Part shown: positions 1 through 5,447 of the stretch, in pieces
Layout of the letters: each line of letters begins with the position of its first letter
Position numbering within the stretch: the first letter of the stretch is position 1
Assembly: GCA_900757715.1 (NCBI GenBank)
Contig: CAAEOZ010000300.1
Coordinates: forward strand, 1 to 5,447
DNA length: 5,447 nucleotides
Direction: 5' to 3'
DNA from: an uncultured Veillonella sp.
GTDB lineage: Bacteria; Bacillota; Negativicutes; Veillonellales; Veillonellaceae
The notes under the pieces: generated by a model
Database searches by the model: none
The model's input: only the letters and a program-made list of their open reading frames with translations
Told to the model about the DNA's origin: nothing
Translations under genes and position numbers: made by a program

Positions 1-669
1 CAGTACAAAGATAAGTCTCAAAAGCAAGGTGACTCTATTCCTACAGCGTTGCTTACGTATCCACCATTGATGGCGGCAGATATTCTGCTATATGGTACGA
101 ATTATGTTCCTGTAGGTGAAGACCAAAAGCAACACCTTGAGTTGACTCGTAATTTGGCAGAGCGTTTTAACCATAGATTCGGTGAAACTTTCGTAGTACC
201 TGATATTAAGGTAGGCGAAGGTGGTGCTCGTGTTATGAGCTTACAAGAGCCAACCAAAAAAATGAGTAAATCTGATGATAACCAAAATGCTACAATTCGT
301 CTTTTGGATGCTCCAGATTTGATTGTGAAAAAATTGAAACGCGCTCAAACTGATTCTGATAATGCAGTGCGTTATGATAAAGAGAATAAACCTGGCATTT
401 CTAACTTGATGGGAATATACCGTGCCATTACGAAAGACAGCTACGAAGCTATCGAAGAAATGTACGCTGGCAAAGGTTACGGTGTATTTAAATCCGATAT
501 TGCTGATCTATTAGTAGCAACCCTTGAACCAATTCAACAACGTTACAATGAATTGATTACAAGCCCTGAATTGGATGTAATCCTTGATGAAGGGGCTGCT
601 AAGGCGCATGCTAAAGCAAGTGTAATGTATCGTAAGGTAGAACAAGCTATGGGCTTGTGCCGTAAATAA
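1..669 (+). CDS. trpS: Tryptophanyl-tRNA synthetase, 3' part (5' end outside the window)
   Basis: This cytoplasmic class I aminoacyl-tRNA synthetase charges tRNA(Trp) with tryptophan using ATP. The reading frame is open from base 1 and ends in TAA, so the visible 222 residues are the C-terminal two thirds of a protein that is usually about 330 residues. The N-terminal HIGH signature must lie upstream of the window. Seen here: the segment PPLMAADILLY, the GEDQKQH motif (bases 115-135) that is typical of TrpS, and the KMSKS ATP-binding loop at bases 259-273. The helical C-terminal tail is intact and ends MGLCRK. A TTG at 49 is an internal leucine codon, not a start. No terminator is visible after the stop, and the next gene begins 36 bases on, so the two are probably co-transcribed. 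The identification is secure. The true start cannot be seen. Confidence 0.96.
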   Translation, partial: QYKDKSQKQGDSIPTALLTYPPLMAADILLYGTNYVPVGEDQKQHLELTRNLAERFNHRFGETFVVPDIKVGEGGARVMSLQEPTKKMSKSDDNQNATIRLLDAPDLIVKKLKRAQTDSDNAVRYDKENKPGISNLMGIYRAITKDSYEAIEEMYAGKGYGVFKSDIADLLVATLEPIQQRYNELITSPELDVILDEGAAKAHAKASVMYRKVEQAMGLCRK

Positions 670-693
670 AATCATATAGTAGACTTTCAATTT

Positions 694-700
694 GTGAGGT
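694..700 (+). promoter_or_regulatory. Ribosome binding site of the small membrane protein gene
   Basis: GTGAGGT lies five bases before the ATG at 706 and contains a GAGG core. It supports that ATG as the start. No promoter is apparent in the 36-base gap after trpS. Confidence 0.6.
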
Positions 701-705
701 AAACC

Positions 706-1182
706 ATGACGAAACAAGAGGCGATGGAACGCTTTTCATCAGGTGCCGTACAACAGAGCTTAGAAATACATCGCGGTATACAGTGGACCGGTCGCATCAT
801 CGGTCTAGTTGCGTGTGCGTTGATTGTAAAATATATGCCCTCAGACTGGGCGGAACGTGTATGGTATTATCTGTTGCTGCTCGTGATATTATGGACCCTT
901 CATAGATTAGGTGAAAGTCAAGCTTTTATCTGTGAAAAGGGCCTCGTGTTAAAACGTAGGCCTTTTTCTGTGAAAGAATACTTTCACAGTTTATTTTATG
1001 GGGATGAATATTTCGTCTTTGTTGATTATGAGCATATTATCGGATTCACTGAGGAATGGCGCGAGTTGCAAGCGATGAATGGTCATGGTGGAATCTATGT
1101 GATACCACTTGATCTGCATCAGGTGTCGTACAATGATAAAATGGCGATGATTGAGGCCATCCATAAACATACGCAGTCATAA
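706..1182 (+). CDS. Small membrane protein of unknown function, two predicted membrane helices and a cytoplasmic tail
   Basis: I do not recognise this 158-residue protein as a named family. It has a polar N-terminus of about 28 residues, then two hydrophobic segments at about 29-45 and 52-66, joined by a short turn containing MPSDWAER. A soluble tail of about 90 residues follows. Positive charges before the first helix and after the second suggest that both ends are in the cytoplasm. The tail pattern, with FICEKGLVLKRR near 74-85 followed by aromatic strands and DYEHIIGF at 107-114, is reminiscent of small bacterial PH-like membrane proteins, but this is a weak inference. The gene starts 36 bases after trpS in the same direction, with a reasonable ribosome binding site. 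No export signal or catalytic motif is evident. Its message would contain two strong adjacent hairpins at 934-989, described separately. Confidence 0.8.
   Translation: MTKQEAMERFSSGAVQQSLEIHRGIQWTGRIIGLVACALIVKYMPSDWAERVWYYLLLLVILWTLHRLGESQAFICEKGLVLKRRPFSVKEYFHSLFYGDEYFVFVDYEHIIGFTEEWRELQAMNGHGGIYVIPLDLHQVSYNDKMAMIEAIHKHTQS
934..968 (+). other. Terminator-like hairpin inside the small membrane protein gene
   Basis: Bases 934-943 (GAAAAGGGCC) pair with 959-968 (GGCCTTTTTC) over ten positions with a single G-U wobble. The stem continues inward with T944-A958 and CGT (945-947) against ACG (954-956), leaving T957 bulged and a six-base loop. The A-run, GC-rich stem and five T residues have the form of an intrinsic terminator, yet it lies within codons 77-88 of an open gene. 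The pairing is seen directly; any termination activity is inference. Confidence 0.5.
968..989 (+). repeat. Perfect 9-bp inverted repeat inside the small membrane protein gene
   Basis: CTGTGAAAG (968-976) and CTTTCACAG (981-989) are perfect reverse complements separated by the four bases AATA. TTTATTTTATG follows. The repeat directly abuts the hairpin at 934-968, and the two compete only for base 968. It encodes residues 88-95 of the protein. A second copy of the half-site core CTGTGAAA occurs at 930-937. Confidence 0.6.
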
Positions 1183-1302
1183 AGCATAAGCACTAAGCGT
1201 CATATAATATAGGCATACAGAAATATAAAGCAAATGAATCTAGAAACATAAATTATATATGTGGAGAATCTGTAAAATAAAAAAAATTCATCAAATTAAC
1301 TA

Positions 1303-1331
1303 TTTACAACTTTAATGAACTAAAGTATAAT
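1303..1331 (+). promoter_or_regulatory. Sigma-70-type promoter of the amino acid transporter operon
   Basis: A TTTACA -35 element (1303-1308) and a perfect TATAAT -10 element (1326-1331) are separated by 17 bases, the optimal spacing. Transcription would start near 1338 and give a leader of about 75 bases before the ATG at 1415. That leader shows only a weak six-pair hairpin (1344-1362), with no sign of a T-box or riboswitch. The sequence upstream, from 1183 to 1302, is very AT-rich. I see no gene or convincing terminator there, although A-tracts at 1276-1286 could act as an UP-like element. Confidence 0.85.
1309..1326. repeat. Inverted repeat filling the promoter spacer, candidate operator
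   Basis: ACTTTA (1309-1314) and TAAAGT (1321-1326) are perfect reverse complements around a six-base centre. The 18-bp element occupies the whole space between the -35 and -10 boxes and touches the first base of the -10. A regulator bound here would block or reshape RNA polymerase binding. The AT-richness means chance is possible, and I cannot match the site to a known regulator. Confidence 0.4.
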
Positions 1332-1403
1332 ACAATCATTAAGTACGGAATCTAAATCTGTATTGAACATATTATTAAATAGAAAATAGGCGATAATTGC
1401 TGT

Positions 1404-1408
1404 GGAGG
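1404..1408 (+). promoter_or_regulatory. Ribosome binding site that fixes the binding-protein start
   Basis: GGAGG lies six bases before the ATG at 1415. The in-frame TTG at 1397 lies upstream of this site and would add six residues (MLWRIV) before the signal peptide, so the ATG at 1415 is preferred. Confidence 0.85.
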
Positions 1409-1414
1409 ATAGTT

Positions 1415-2227
1415 ATGAATTGGAAAAAGATGATGGCCGTTGGCCTTGCAGCTGTATCTATGATGGCATTTGTAACAGGTTGTGGTGGTGACACTAAAAA
1501 GGCTAATACAGAATTGCCTAAGAAAGTTGTTATCGGTTTAGATGATAGTTTCCCTCCAATGGGCTTTAAAGATGAAAAAGGTGAAATCGTCGGGTTTGAT
1601 ATCGACATGGCTAAAGAAGCAGCTAAACGTGCTGGCATGGATGTAGAATTCAAAGCTATCGACTGGTCCAGTAAAGAAGCGGAACTAAAATCTAAAAAAA
1701 TTGATGCTTTGTGGAATGGCTTAACAGTTTCTCCTGAGCGCGAGAAAAATATTTTGTTCTCTAACACATATATGAAGGATAAACAATACGTCATTGTTCG
1801 TAGTGACGATGACTCCATTAAAGGTAAAGCTGATTTAGCTGGTAAGGTAGTAGGCGTGCAACAAGCTAGTACTGGTGAAGCAGCATTGCAAAACGATCCA
1901 AGTGGTAAGACTGTTAAGGAGACAAAATCCTATGCGGATTTTGTAAGTGCATTTATGGATCTTGGTATTGGTCGTGTTGATGCGGTTATTGCTGACGGTG
2001 TAATCGCTCGTTATCTTATGACAAAAGAACCTGGTAAATACAAAATTGTAGAAGGTACTGACTACGGTGTTGATAATTTCGCTGTTGGTTTCCGTAAAGA
2101 TGATACTGCTTTGCGTGACAAAATTAATGGTATCTTAGCTGAAATGAAAAAAGACGGTACTGCTGATAAAATTGCTGAAAAATGGTTAGGCTCCGGCGCA
2201 GACTTAGATAAGAGCGATGCTAAATAG
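1415..2227 (+). CDS. Polar amino acid ABC transporter, substrate-binding lipoprotein
   Basis: This is a 270-residue extracytoplasmic solute-binding protein of family 3 (SBP_bac_3). It captures a polar amino acid and delivers it to the permease encoded next. A lipoprotein signal peptide is clear: MNWKK, a hydrophobic core and the lipobox VTGC with the lipidated cysteine at residue 23. The family signature GFDIDMAKEAAKRA is at 60-73. Likely ligand-pocket residues are the GLDDSFPP segment (41-48), WNGLT (100-104), Arg109, which in this family usually holds the ligand carboxylate, ASTG (151-154) and Asp194, which usually holds the amino group. These residues fit an L-amino acid but do not settle which one; cystine, glutamine, or a basic amino acid are all possible. 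It is the first gene of the operon, directly behind a strong promoter. Length and domain content are normal. Confidence 0.93.
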   Translation: MNWKKMMAVGLAAVSMMAFVTGCGGDTKKANTELPKKVVIGLDDSFPPMGFKDEKGEIVGFDIDMAKEAAKRAGMDVEFKAIDWSSKEAELKSKKIDALWNGLTVSPEREKNILFSNTYMKDKQYVIVRSDDDSIKGKADLAGKVVGVQQASTGEAALQNDPSGKTVKETKSYADFVSAFMDLGIGRVDAVIADGVIARYLMTKEPGKYKIVEGTDYGVDNFAVGFRKDDTALRDKINGILAEMKKDGTADKIAEKWLGSGADLDKSDAK

Positions 2228-2296
2228 TACAATTCGTGATATACTAATAGTACTATGGTCAGTAGGTACAACTGATAATTAAAGAACGAAATGTAC

Positions 2297-2329
2297 ACTA
2301 GAGAAGCGGCCAGATGGCCCTTCTCTAGT
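2297..2329 (+). promoter_or_regulatory. Intercistronic hairpin between binding-protein and permease genes
   Basis: ACTAGAGAAG (2297-2306) pairs with CTTCTCTAGT (2320-2329). After one unpaired C (2307), GGCC (2308-2311) pairs with GGCC (2316-2319), closing a four-base AGAT loop. The 14-pair stem is followed by CGTGTTTTG, so the T-run is short and displaced by four bases, unlike a full intrinsic terminator. The position fits an element that protects the upstream binding-protein mRNA from 3' decay or partly terminates transcription. In related importers this lets the binding protein outnumber the membrane parts. The structure is seen directly; the role is inferred. Confidence 0.65.
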
Positions 2330-2339
2330 CGTGTTTTGA

Positions 2340-2344
2340 AGGAG
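2340..2344 (+). promoter_or_regulatory. Ribosome binding site that fixes the permease start
   Basis: AGGAG lies six bases before the ATG at 2351. An in-frame ATG at 2291 would add 20 residues translated through the hairpin and lacks a good ribosome binding site, so 2351 is preferred. Confidence 0.85.
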
Positions 2345-2350
2345 TCTTTC

Positions 2351-3007
2351 ATGTTAGATTATTTATTGCAGATTATCCCAACCATCGCTGATGGTTTAAA
2401 GGTAACCGTATCGCTATTCTGTATTGTATGGATTTTATCTATTCCTGGTGGCATTTTAATGGCTATGTTACGTCTATCTAAATTGCCTTTAGTAGATAAG
2501 TTTGTTGATGCCTTCGTGTATTTGATGCGTGGCACACCGTTGATGTTACAAATTTTATTCGTCTATTATGCATTGCCAATCATTACAGACGGTGCCATTC
2601 AGATGGATGATGCGACGGCAGCAGTTCTTACCTTCGTCTTAAACTACGCAGCTTATTTATGTGAGATTTTCCGTGGGGGTATTCAATCTATCTCTCGAGG
2701 TCAGTACGAAGGGGCGAAGGTTCTTGGTTTTACCTATGCACAAACTATGCGTAAGATCATCTTGCCACAAATGTTTAAACGTGTATTGCCTCCTCTTGCG
2801 AATGAGACGATTAACTTATTGAAAGATACATCTCTCGTGTATGTATTGGCGATGAATGATATCTTGCGTATTACAAAGTCTATCGTACAACGTGATTTTG
2901 ATATTTCTGCATTTCTCGTGGCAGCATTATTCTACTTAATCTTTACCTTTATTTTGACGAATATCTTCAGCTACTTAGAACGAAGATTTGCTGTATACGA
3001 AGATTAA
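2351..3007 (+). CDS. Polar amino acid ABC transporter, permease
   Basis: This 218-residue inner-membrane protein belongs to the His/Glu/Gln/Arg (HisM/GlnP) permease family, BPD_transp_1. It forms the channel through which the captured amino acid passes. About five hydrophobic helices are visible, near 15-38, 51-78, 88-107, 145-170 and 186-208. Conserved family marks are RGTPLMLQ at 60-67, the EAA coupling loop at 120-139 (E120-G-A, G126, then IILP ending at 139), which contacts the ATPase, and LKDTSLV at 157-163. Only one permease gene is present, so a homodimer is likely. The start follows directly after the intercistronic hairpin. The length is typical of the family and there is no sign of damage. 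Confidence 0.94.
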   Translation: MLDYLLQIIPTIADGLKVTVSLFCIVWILSIPGGILMAMLRLSKLPLVDKFVDAFVYLMRGTPLMLQILFVYYALPIITDGAIQMDDATAAVLTFVLNYAAYLCEIFRGGIQSISRGQYEGAKVLGFTYAQTMRKIILPQMFKRVLPPLANETINLLKDTSLVYVLAMNDILRITKSIVQRDFDISAFLVAALFYLIFTFILTNIFSYLERRFAVYED

Positions 3008-3159
3008 TCTATTCTATAGTAGTTTGTCGTATGTAATGGTGTAGCTAGTTTTATAGGTGGAATACCTTTATTTGATGTCTATAGATGCGATTTCGTAGAT
3101 GAGATATCTTTACTTGAGACGCTAATTATATACTTAATATGACGATGTAAGAGGTACTT
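3008..3159 (+). other. Unusually long intercistronic gap between permease and ATPase genes
   Basis: These 152 bases contain no credible gene. They hold an imperfect direct repeat (TAGATGCGAT at 3082-3091 and TAGATGAGAT at 3096-3105, 14-base period), a palindromic AGATATCT at 3102-3109, and a poor promoter-like pair, TTGAGA (3114-3119) and TAATAT (3135-3140), with a short 15-base spacer. No terminator hairpin is evident. The gap may carry a weak secondary promoter for the ATPase and the gene after it, or it may be non-functional. Confidence 0.35.
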
Positions 3160-3915
3160 ATGACATTTGTAAATATGGAGCGTATTGAAAAACGCTTTAA
3201 TAATCAAACCGTATTGCGCGATGTGTCGCTCAAAATGAATAGAGGAGAAATCGTTTCTATTATCGGACCTTCTGGTTCTGGTAAATCTACATTTTTACGC
3301 TGCTTGGGTCAGTTAGAAACGATTGATGGAGGCTCTATTACCGTTGATGGTACGATTCTTGCTAGTACTGAAAATGGGGTTGTAAAATACGCTTCTCCTC
3401 AAACTCAGCATGAATTATTGCTCCGCATGGGTATGGTATTCCAATCTTTCAATTTGTTCCCGCATATGACGGTATTAGATAATATTATGATTGCTCCACG
3501 TATGGTAAAAGGTATGAAAGATGACGAAATCTCACCGATTGCAGAGCAATTACTCAATAAAGTAGGATTATGGGAAAAACGAGATATGTATCCATCTCGC
3601 TTGTCTGGCGGTCAGCAACAGCGTGTAGCTATTGCCCGTGCGCTAGCGATGAATCCAGAAATCATGCTTTTTGATGAACCGACCTCTGCTCTTGATCCTG
3701 AGCTTACTGGTGAGGTTCTTAAGACAATCAAACAATTGGCGGACGATCACATGACGATGATTATCGTAACTCATGAAATGAACTTTGCTCGTGAAGTATC
3801 GGATCGTGTTATCTTTATGGCTGATGGTGTTATTCAAGAAGAAGGAACACCAGAACAAATTTTTAGTCATCCGCAGAACGAAAGAACGAAAGCGTTCTTG
3901 GATAATATGTTATAG
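3160..3915 (+). CDS. Polar amino acid ABC transporter, ATP-binding protein
   Basis: This 251-residue cytoplasmic ATPase powers the importer, working as a dimer against the permease coupling loops. All nucleotide-binding motifs are present: Walker A GPSGSGKST (36-44), Q-loop Gln95 in VFQSFNLFPH, signature LSGGQQQR (148-155), Walker B IMLFDEP with catalytic Glu173, D-loop SALD (176-179) and switch His205. VFQSFNLFPHMTVLDN is typical of the GlnQ/HisP group. The extra stretch between about 65 and 88, before the Q-loop, resembles the insert of HisP-like members more than the shorter GlnQ form. The ATG follows AAGAGGT at a five-base spacing. It lies 152 bases after the permease, and the next gene starts eight bases after its stop. 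The family call is secure, but the substrate is not set by this subunit. Confidence 0.95.
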   Translation: MTFVNMERIEKRFNNQTVLRDVSLKMNRGEIVSIIGPSGSGKSTFLRCLGQLETIDGGSITVDGTILASTENGVVKYASPQTQHELLLRMGMVFQSFNLFPHMTVLDNIMIAPRMVKGMKDDEISPIAEQLLNKVGLWEKRDMYPSRLSGGQQQRVAIARALAMNPEIMLFDEPTSALDPELTGEVLKTIKQLADDHMTMIIVTHEMNFAREVSDRVIFMADGVIQEEGTPEQIFSHPQNERTKAFLDNML

Positions 3916-3919
3916 GAGG
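3914..3919 (+). promoter_or_regulatory. Ribosome binding site overlapping the ATPase stop codon
   Basis: A full AGGAGG starts inside the TAG stop (3913-3915) of the ATPase gene and lies four bases before the ATG at 3924. This arrangement favours translational coupling of the secreted protein to the ATPase. Confidence 0.85.
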
Positions 3920-3923
3920 TTCT

Positions 3924-5195
3924 ATGAAGTTACGTTTATTTGCGGCAACCTTAGCTGTCATGGCTTTGGGAACGACTTCTATTATGGCGGAAGGTTTACA
4001 GAAGACGCCTGATACACCTTTATCTATTGTGGAATCTCAGAAGGATTCCGCATCTATTTTGCCAGAACAATACAAATCCTATGCTACCAAGATGAACACG
4101 GTGGTGAAGGATTACAAAAATGGTTATATGTTCTCGATTCCTTGGCGTGTAGCTGATGGCGTTATGTTAGATATGGATGTGCGTAGTGAAAGCGAACATA
4201 TTCAAGGGTATTCCTTCAATTTAGCGGGCCCTTCGCAAGAGGATTCCTATACAGTATCTTTTACTAAGCGCAATAATACACCACAAGAAGGAATATCTCA
4301 AAAAGAATGGAATACGACTTGGTATGGTGTACCTATTAAGGGCATGTCTAATGAGGAGTATTTAAATATCTGGCGCCAACATAGCAATAACTTTGAACAT
4401 AATGATATTGTTGGTGGGTTCTTTGCTAAGAAAGGTGCAGTCTCTGCGCGTTGGGATAAAAGTACACCAAAATCTTATGCGGATATGACATCTACAGAAC
4501 CGGTTCAATCTGTATTTGAAGCAGAATTTATCATGGAGAAAGATCCAACTCATCGGTACAATTTGTCTAGTACGTATGCACCTGTTCGTGCAGAGTTTAT
4601 GGAGCTAGGTTTGATGGAACATACCATTCCATCCTTCGAATTGATCAATAAGCGTGGCTCTAATGCCATTAATGGTGTTAAGAAGATATTAACAGGTACA
4701 AGTGATATCAGTGTAGCTGAGGGCATCAAGTTTGCTTATCCAAAAGGATTCACCCGTCTTAATGAAAAAGGTAAGATTGCTTTCACTAAACATAATGTAC
4801 GCCTTGACATTGAGTCCTTTACAATCCCCGTACAAGCTGTTAGTTCCGGTATGCCAACTATGATGGGTAAGCAAATGCTAGGAGACTATTATCTTAAACA
4901 ATTGGTTGAGGTTAATAAGGCTACAATTACTCGTTATGAAACGCATATTATTGACGGTAATGTGATGTTTTATTTAGCGGGACATATGAAAAATCCAAAT
5001 ACATCTGATACATCTGTAGCGGAACCAGTATCCTTTGGCGCAACAATTATTCTTGGCAATGAAGGTAATGTAGCAGTAGCTCGAATGATTGGTCCATCCA
5101 CTAGCAATCTTGCTACTCAGGAACTTATAGATATATTAGATGGTTTTAAATTGACTACTACACTTAATACAAATCAATCGTCTCAGGTTCTTTAA
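3924..5195 (+). CDS. Secreted protein of unknown function with two tandem copies of one domain
   Basis: I do not recognise this 423-residue protein. The N-terminus is a clean Sec signal peptide: MKLR, a hydrophobic stretch, and likely cleavage after SIMA (residue 22). There is no lipobox or later membrane helix, so it should be periplasmic or released. I see no cysteine in it. It appears internally duplicated. GYMFSIP (67-73) matches GIKFAYP (267-273) at an offset of 200. Residues 188-240, with TSTEPV and FEAEFI and ending in IPSFEL, match 362-410, with TSVAEPV and FGATII and ending in DGFKL. The second copy is shorter. Each half alternates short strand-like stretches with a helix before the final strand, loosely like small exported PsbP/DUF1795-type folds; that is inference. 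The tail after 411 is Thr/Asn/Ser-rich. Its position behind the importer suggests an accessory envelope role, but no catalytic motif is visible. Confidence 0.85.
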   Translation: MKLRLFAATLAVMALGTTSIMAEGLQKTPDTPLSIVESQKDSASILPEQYKSYATKMNTVVKDYKNGYMFSIPWRVADGVMLDMDVRSESEHIQGYSFNLAGPSQEDSYTVSFTKRNNTPQEGISQKEWNTTWYGVPIKGMSNEEYLNIWRQHSNNFEHNDIVGGFFAKKGAVSARWDKSTPKSYADMTSTEPVQSVFEAEFIMEKDPTHRYNLSSTYAPVRAEFMELGLMEHTIPSFELINKRGSNAINGVKKILTGTSDISVAEGIKFAYPKGFTRLNEKGKIAFTKHNVRLDIESFTIPVQAVSSGMPTMMGKQMLGDYYLKQLVEVNKATITRYETHIIDGNVMFYLAGHMKNPNTSDTSVAEPVSFGATIILGNEGNVAVARMIGPSTSNLATQELIDILDGFKLTTTLNTNQSSQVL

Positions 5196-5217
5196 TATAC
5201 GCATAATATTCTTTTAT

Positions 5218-5248
5218 TTGTATAATTCTGTACGATTTGTGCTATAAT
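5218..5248 (+). promoter_or_regulatory. Extended -10 promoter of the universal stress protein gene
   Basis: TATAAT at 5243-5248 is preceded by TG at 5240-5241, forming the extended -10 TGCTATAAT. The best -35, TTGTAT at 5218-5223, is weak and 19 bases away, as is common for extended -10 promoters. Transcription would start near 5255, giving a leader of about 110 bases. Confidence 0.7.
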
Positions 5249-5256
5249 GTAATAAA

Positions 5257-5279
5257 TCCTCAGAAAAAAGAGGAGTTTT
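5257..5279 (+). terminator. Short terminator-like hairpin just after the promoter
   Basis: TCCTC (5257-5261) pairs with GAGGA (5270-5274) around an eight-base A-rich loop, followed by G and TTTT. Flanking AAA and TTT could lengthen the stem past a bulged G. It could end the upstream transporter transcript, since no better terminator exists after 5195. It also sits at the start of the downstream transcript, where it could act as an attenuator. The stem is short, so confidence is low. Confidence 0.4.
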
Positions 5280-5351
5280 CCTTGATGGTCTAGAATATAT
5301 TAGTATAGGCTAAACGATATTTGATCATATCCCCTTTGAGGGATTAGGAAT

Positions 5352-5357
5352 AGGAGG
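5352..5357 (+). promoter_or_regulatory. Ribosome binding site of the universal stress protein gene
   Basis: AGGAGG, followed by two more G residues, lies seven bases before the ATG at 5365 and fixes that start. A small hairpin, ATCCC/GGGAT at 5329-5344, ends eight bases before it. Confidence 0.85.
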
Positions 5358-5364
5358 GGTTATT

Positions 5365-5447
5365 ATGGTTACCTACAAAACTATTGTCGTACCTACTGAT
5401 GGTTCTGAAAATGCTAAACGTGCGTTGGAACATGCTCTCGCTGTAGC
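5365..5447 (+). CDS. Universal stress protein (UspA family), N-terminal part, cut by the window edge
   Basis: The first 27 residues are visible, and the gene continues past the right edge. MVTYKTIVVPTDGSENAKRA is a classic UspA opening: a beta strand (TIVVP), the Asp of TDGS that contributes to the nucleotide pocket in ATP-binding members, and an amphipathic helix (NAKRALEHALAVA). Members are cytoplasmic and usually about 140-150 residues. The G-rich ATP-binding motif, GX2GX9G(S/T), would lie near the C-terminus outside the window, so ATP binding cannot be judged. The gene has its own promoter and a strong ribosome binding site, and appears independent of the transporter operon. Confidence 0.88.
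   Translation, partial: MVTYKTIVVPTDGSENAKRALEHALAV

Noticed and set aside
1203..1208. TATAAT motif shortly after the small membrane protein gene
   Set aside because: There is no acceptable -35 at 16-19 bases upstream, and a far better promoter lies at 1303-1331. It is expected by chance in AT-rich DNA.
1283..1297. Partial resemblance to the CodY box AATTTTCWGAAAATT
   Set aside because: Only 11 of 15 positions match, and the sequence is AT-rich, so a match at this level is not meaningful.
1344..1362. Six-pair hairpin in the leader of the transporter operon, considered as a riboswitch or T-box part
   Set aside because: The stem is weak, contains a wobble, and the leader of about 75 bases is too short and lacks conserved riboswitch or T-box sequences.
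1375..1818. Open frame of 147 codons on the - strand across the binding-protein gene
   Set aside because: It is antisense to a gene with an unmistakable family signature and lipobox, it lacks a ribosome binding site, and its protein shows no recognisable domain.
2247..2256. Ten-base palindrome ATAGTACTAT after the binding-protein gene
   Set aside because: It is short, AT-rich, has no loop and no extension, and is overshadowed by the much stronger hairpin at 2297-2329.
2291..2350. Upstream in-frame ATG giving a 20-residue N-terminal extension of the permease
   Set aside because: No good ribosome binding site precedes it, the extension is encoded by the hairpin, and the ATG at 2351 has a well-spaced AGGAG.
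2062..2352. Open frame of 96 codons on the - strand across the end of the binding-protein gene and the intercistronic hairpin
   Set aside because: It is mostly the complement of the conserved C-terminus of the binding protein, and has no supporting start signal.
3785..4012. Open frame of 75 codons on the + strand bridging the ATPase and secreted-protein genes
   Set aside because: It is out of frame with two well-supported genes, and its translation looks like low-complexity shadow sequence.

Overview
This window is an AT-rich stretch of bacterial chromosome. It resembles a low-GC diderm Firmicute of the Negativicutes, with Veillonella or a close relative as my best guess. That guess rests on protein style, codon use and gene set, not on a database search. 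All credible genes lie on the + strand, and nothing in the window looks like a phage, transposon or CRISPR array.

Layout: (1) The 3' two thirds of trpS (tryptophanyl-tRNA synthetase) enters from the left edge. (2) A small two-helix membrane protein of unknown function follows 36 bases later, probably on the same transcript. Its coding sequence carries two adjacent hairpins, one with a terminator-like form. (3) A 232-base gap holds a near-consensus promoter whose spacer is filled by an inverted repeat. (4) This promoter drives a polar amino acid ABC importer in the order lipoprotein substrate-binding protein, permease, ATPase. A strong hairpin separates the binding protein from the permease, and a 152-base gap separates the permease from the ATPase. 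(5) Directly after the ATPase, with its ribosome binding site overlapping the ATPase stop codon, comes an unrecognised secreted 423-residue protein that seems to be two copies of one domain. (6) After an extended -10 promoter and a structured leader, the first 27 codons of a universal stress protein run off the right edge.

How the genes fit together: the binding protein captures an amino acid outside the inner membrane. The permease (probably a homodimer, since only one is encoded) and the HisP/GlnQ-type ATPase then drive import. The intercistronic hairpin is well placed to keep binding-protein mRNA more abundant than permease mRNA. The secreted protein is tied to the importer by operon position and probable translational coupling, but its function is unknown.

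Most of the window is ordinary housekeeping and transport. The least explained parts are the exported tandem-domain protein, the paired hairpins inside the small membrane-protein gene, and the operator-like repeat in the importer promoter.
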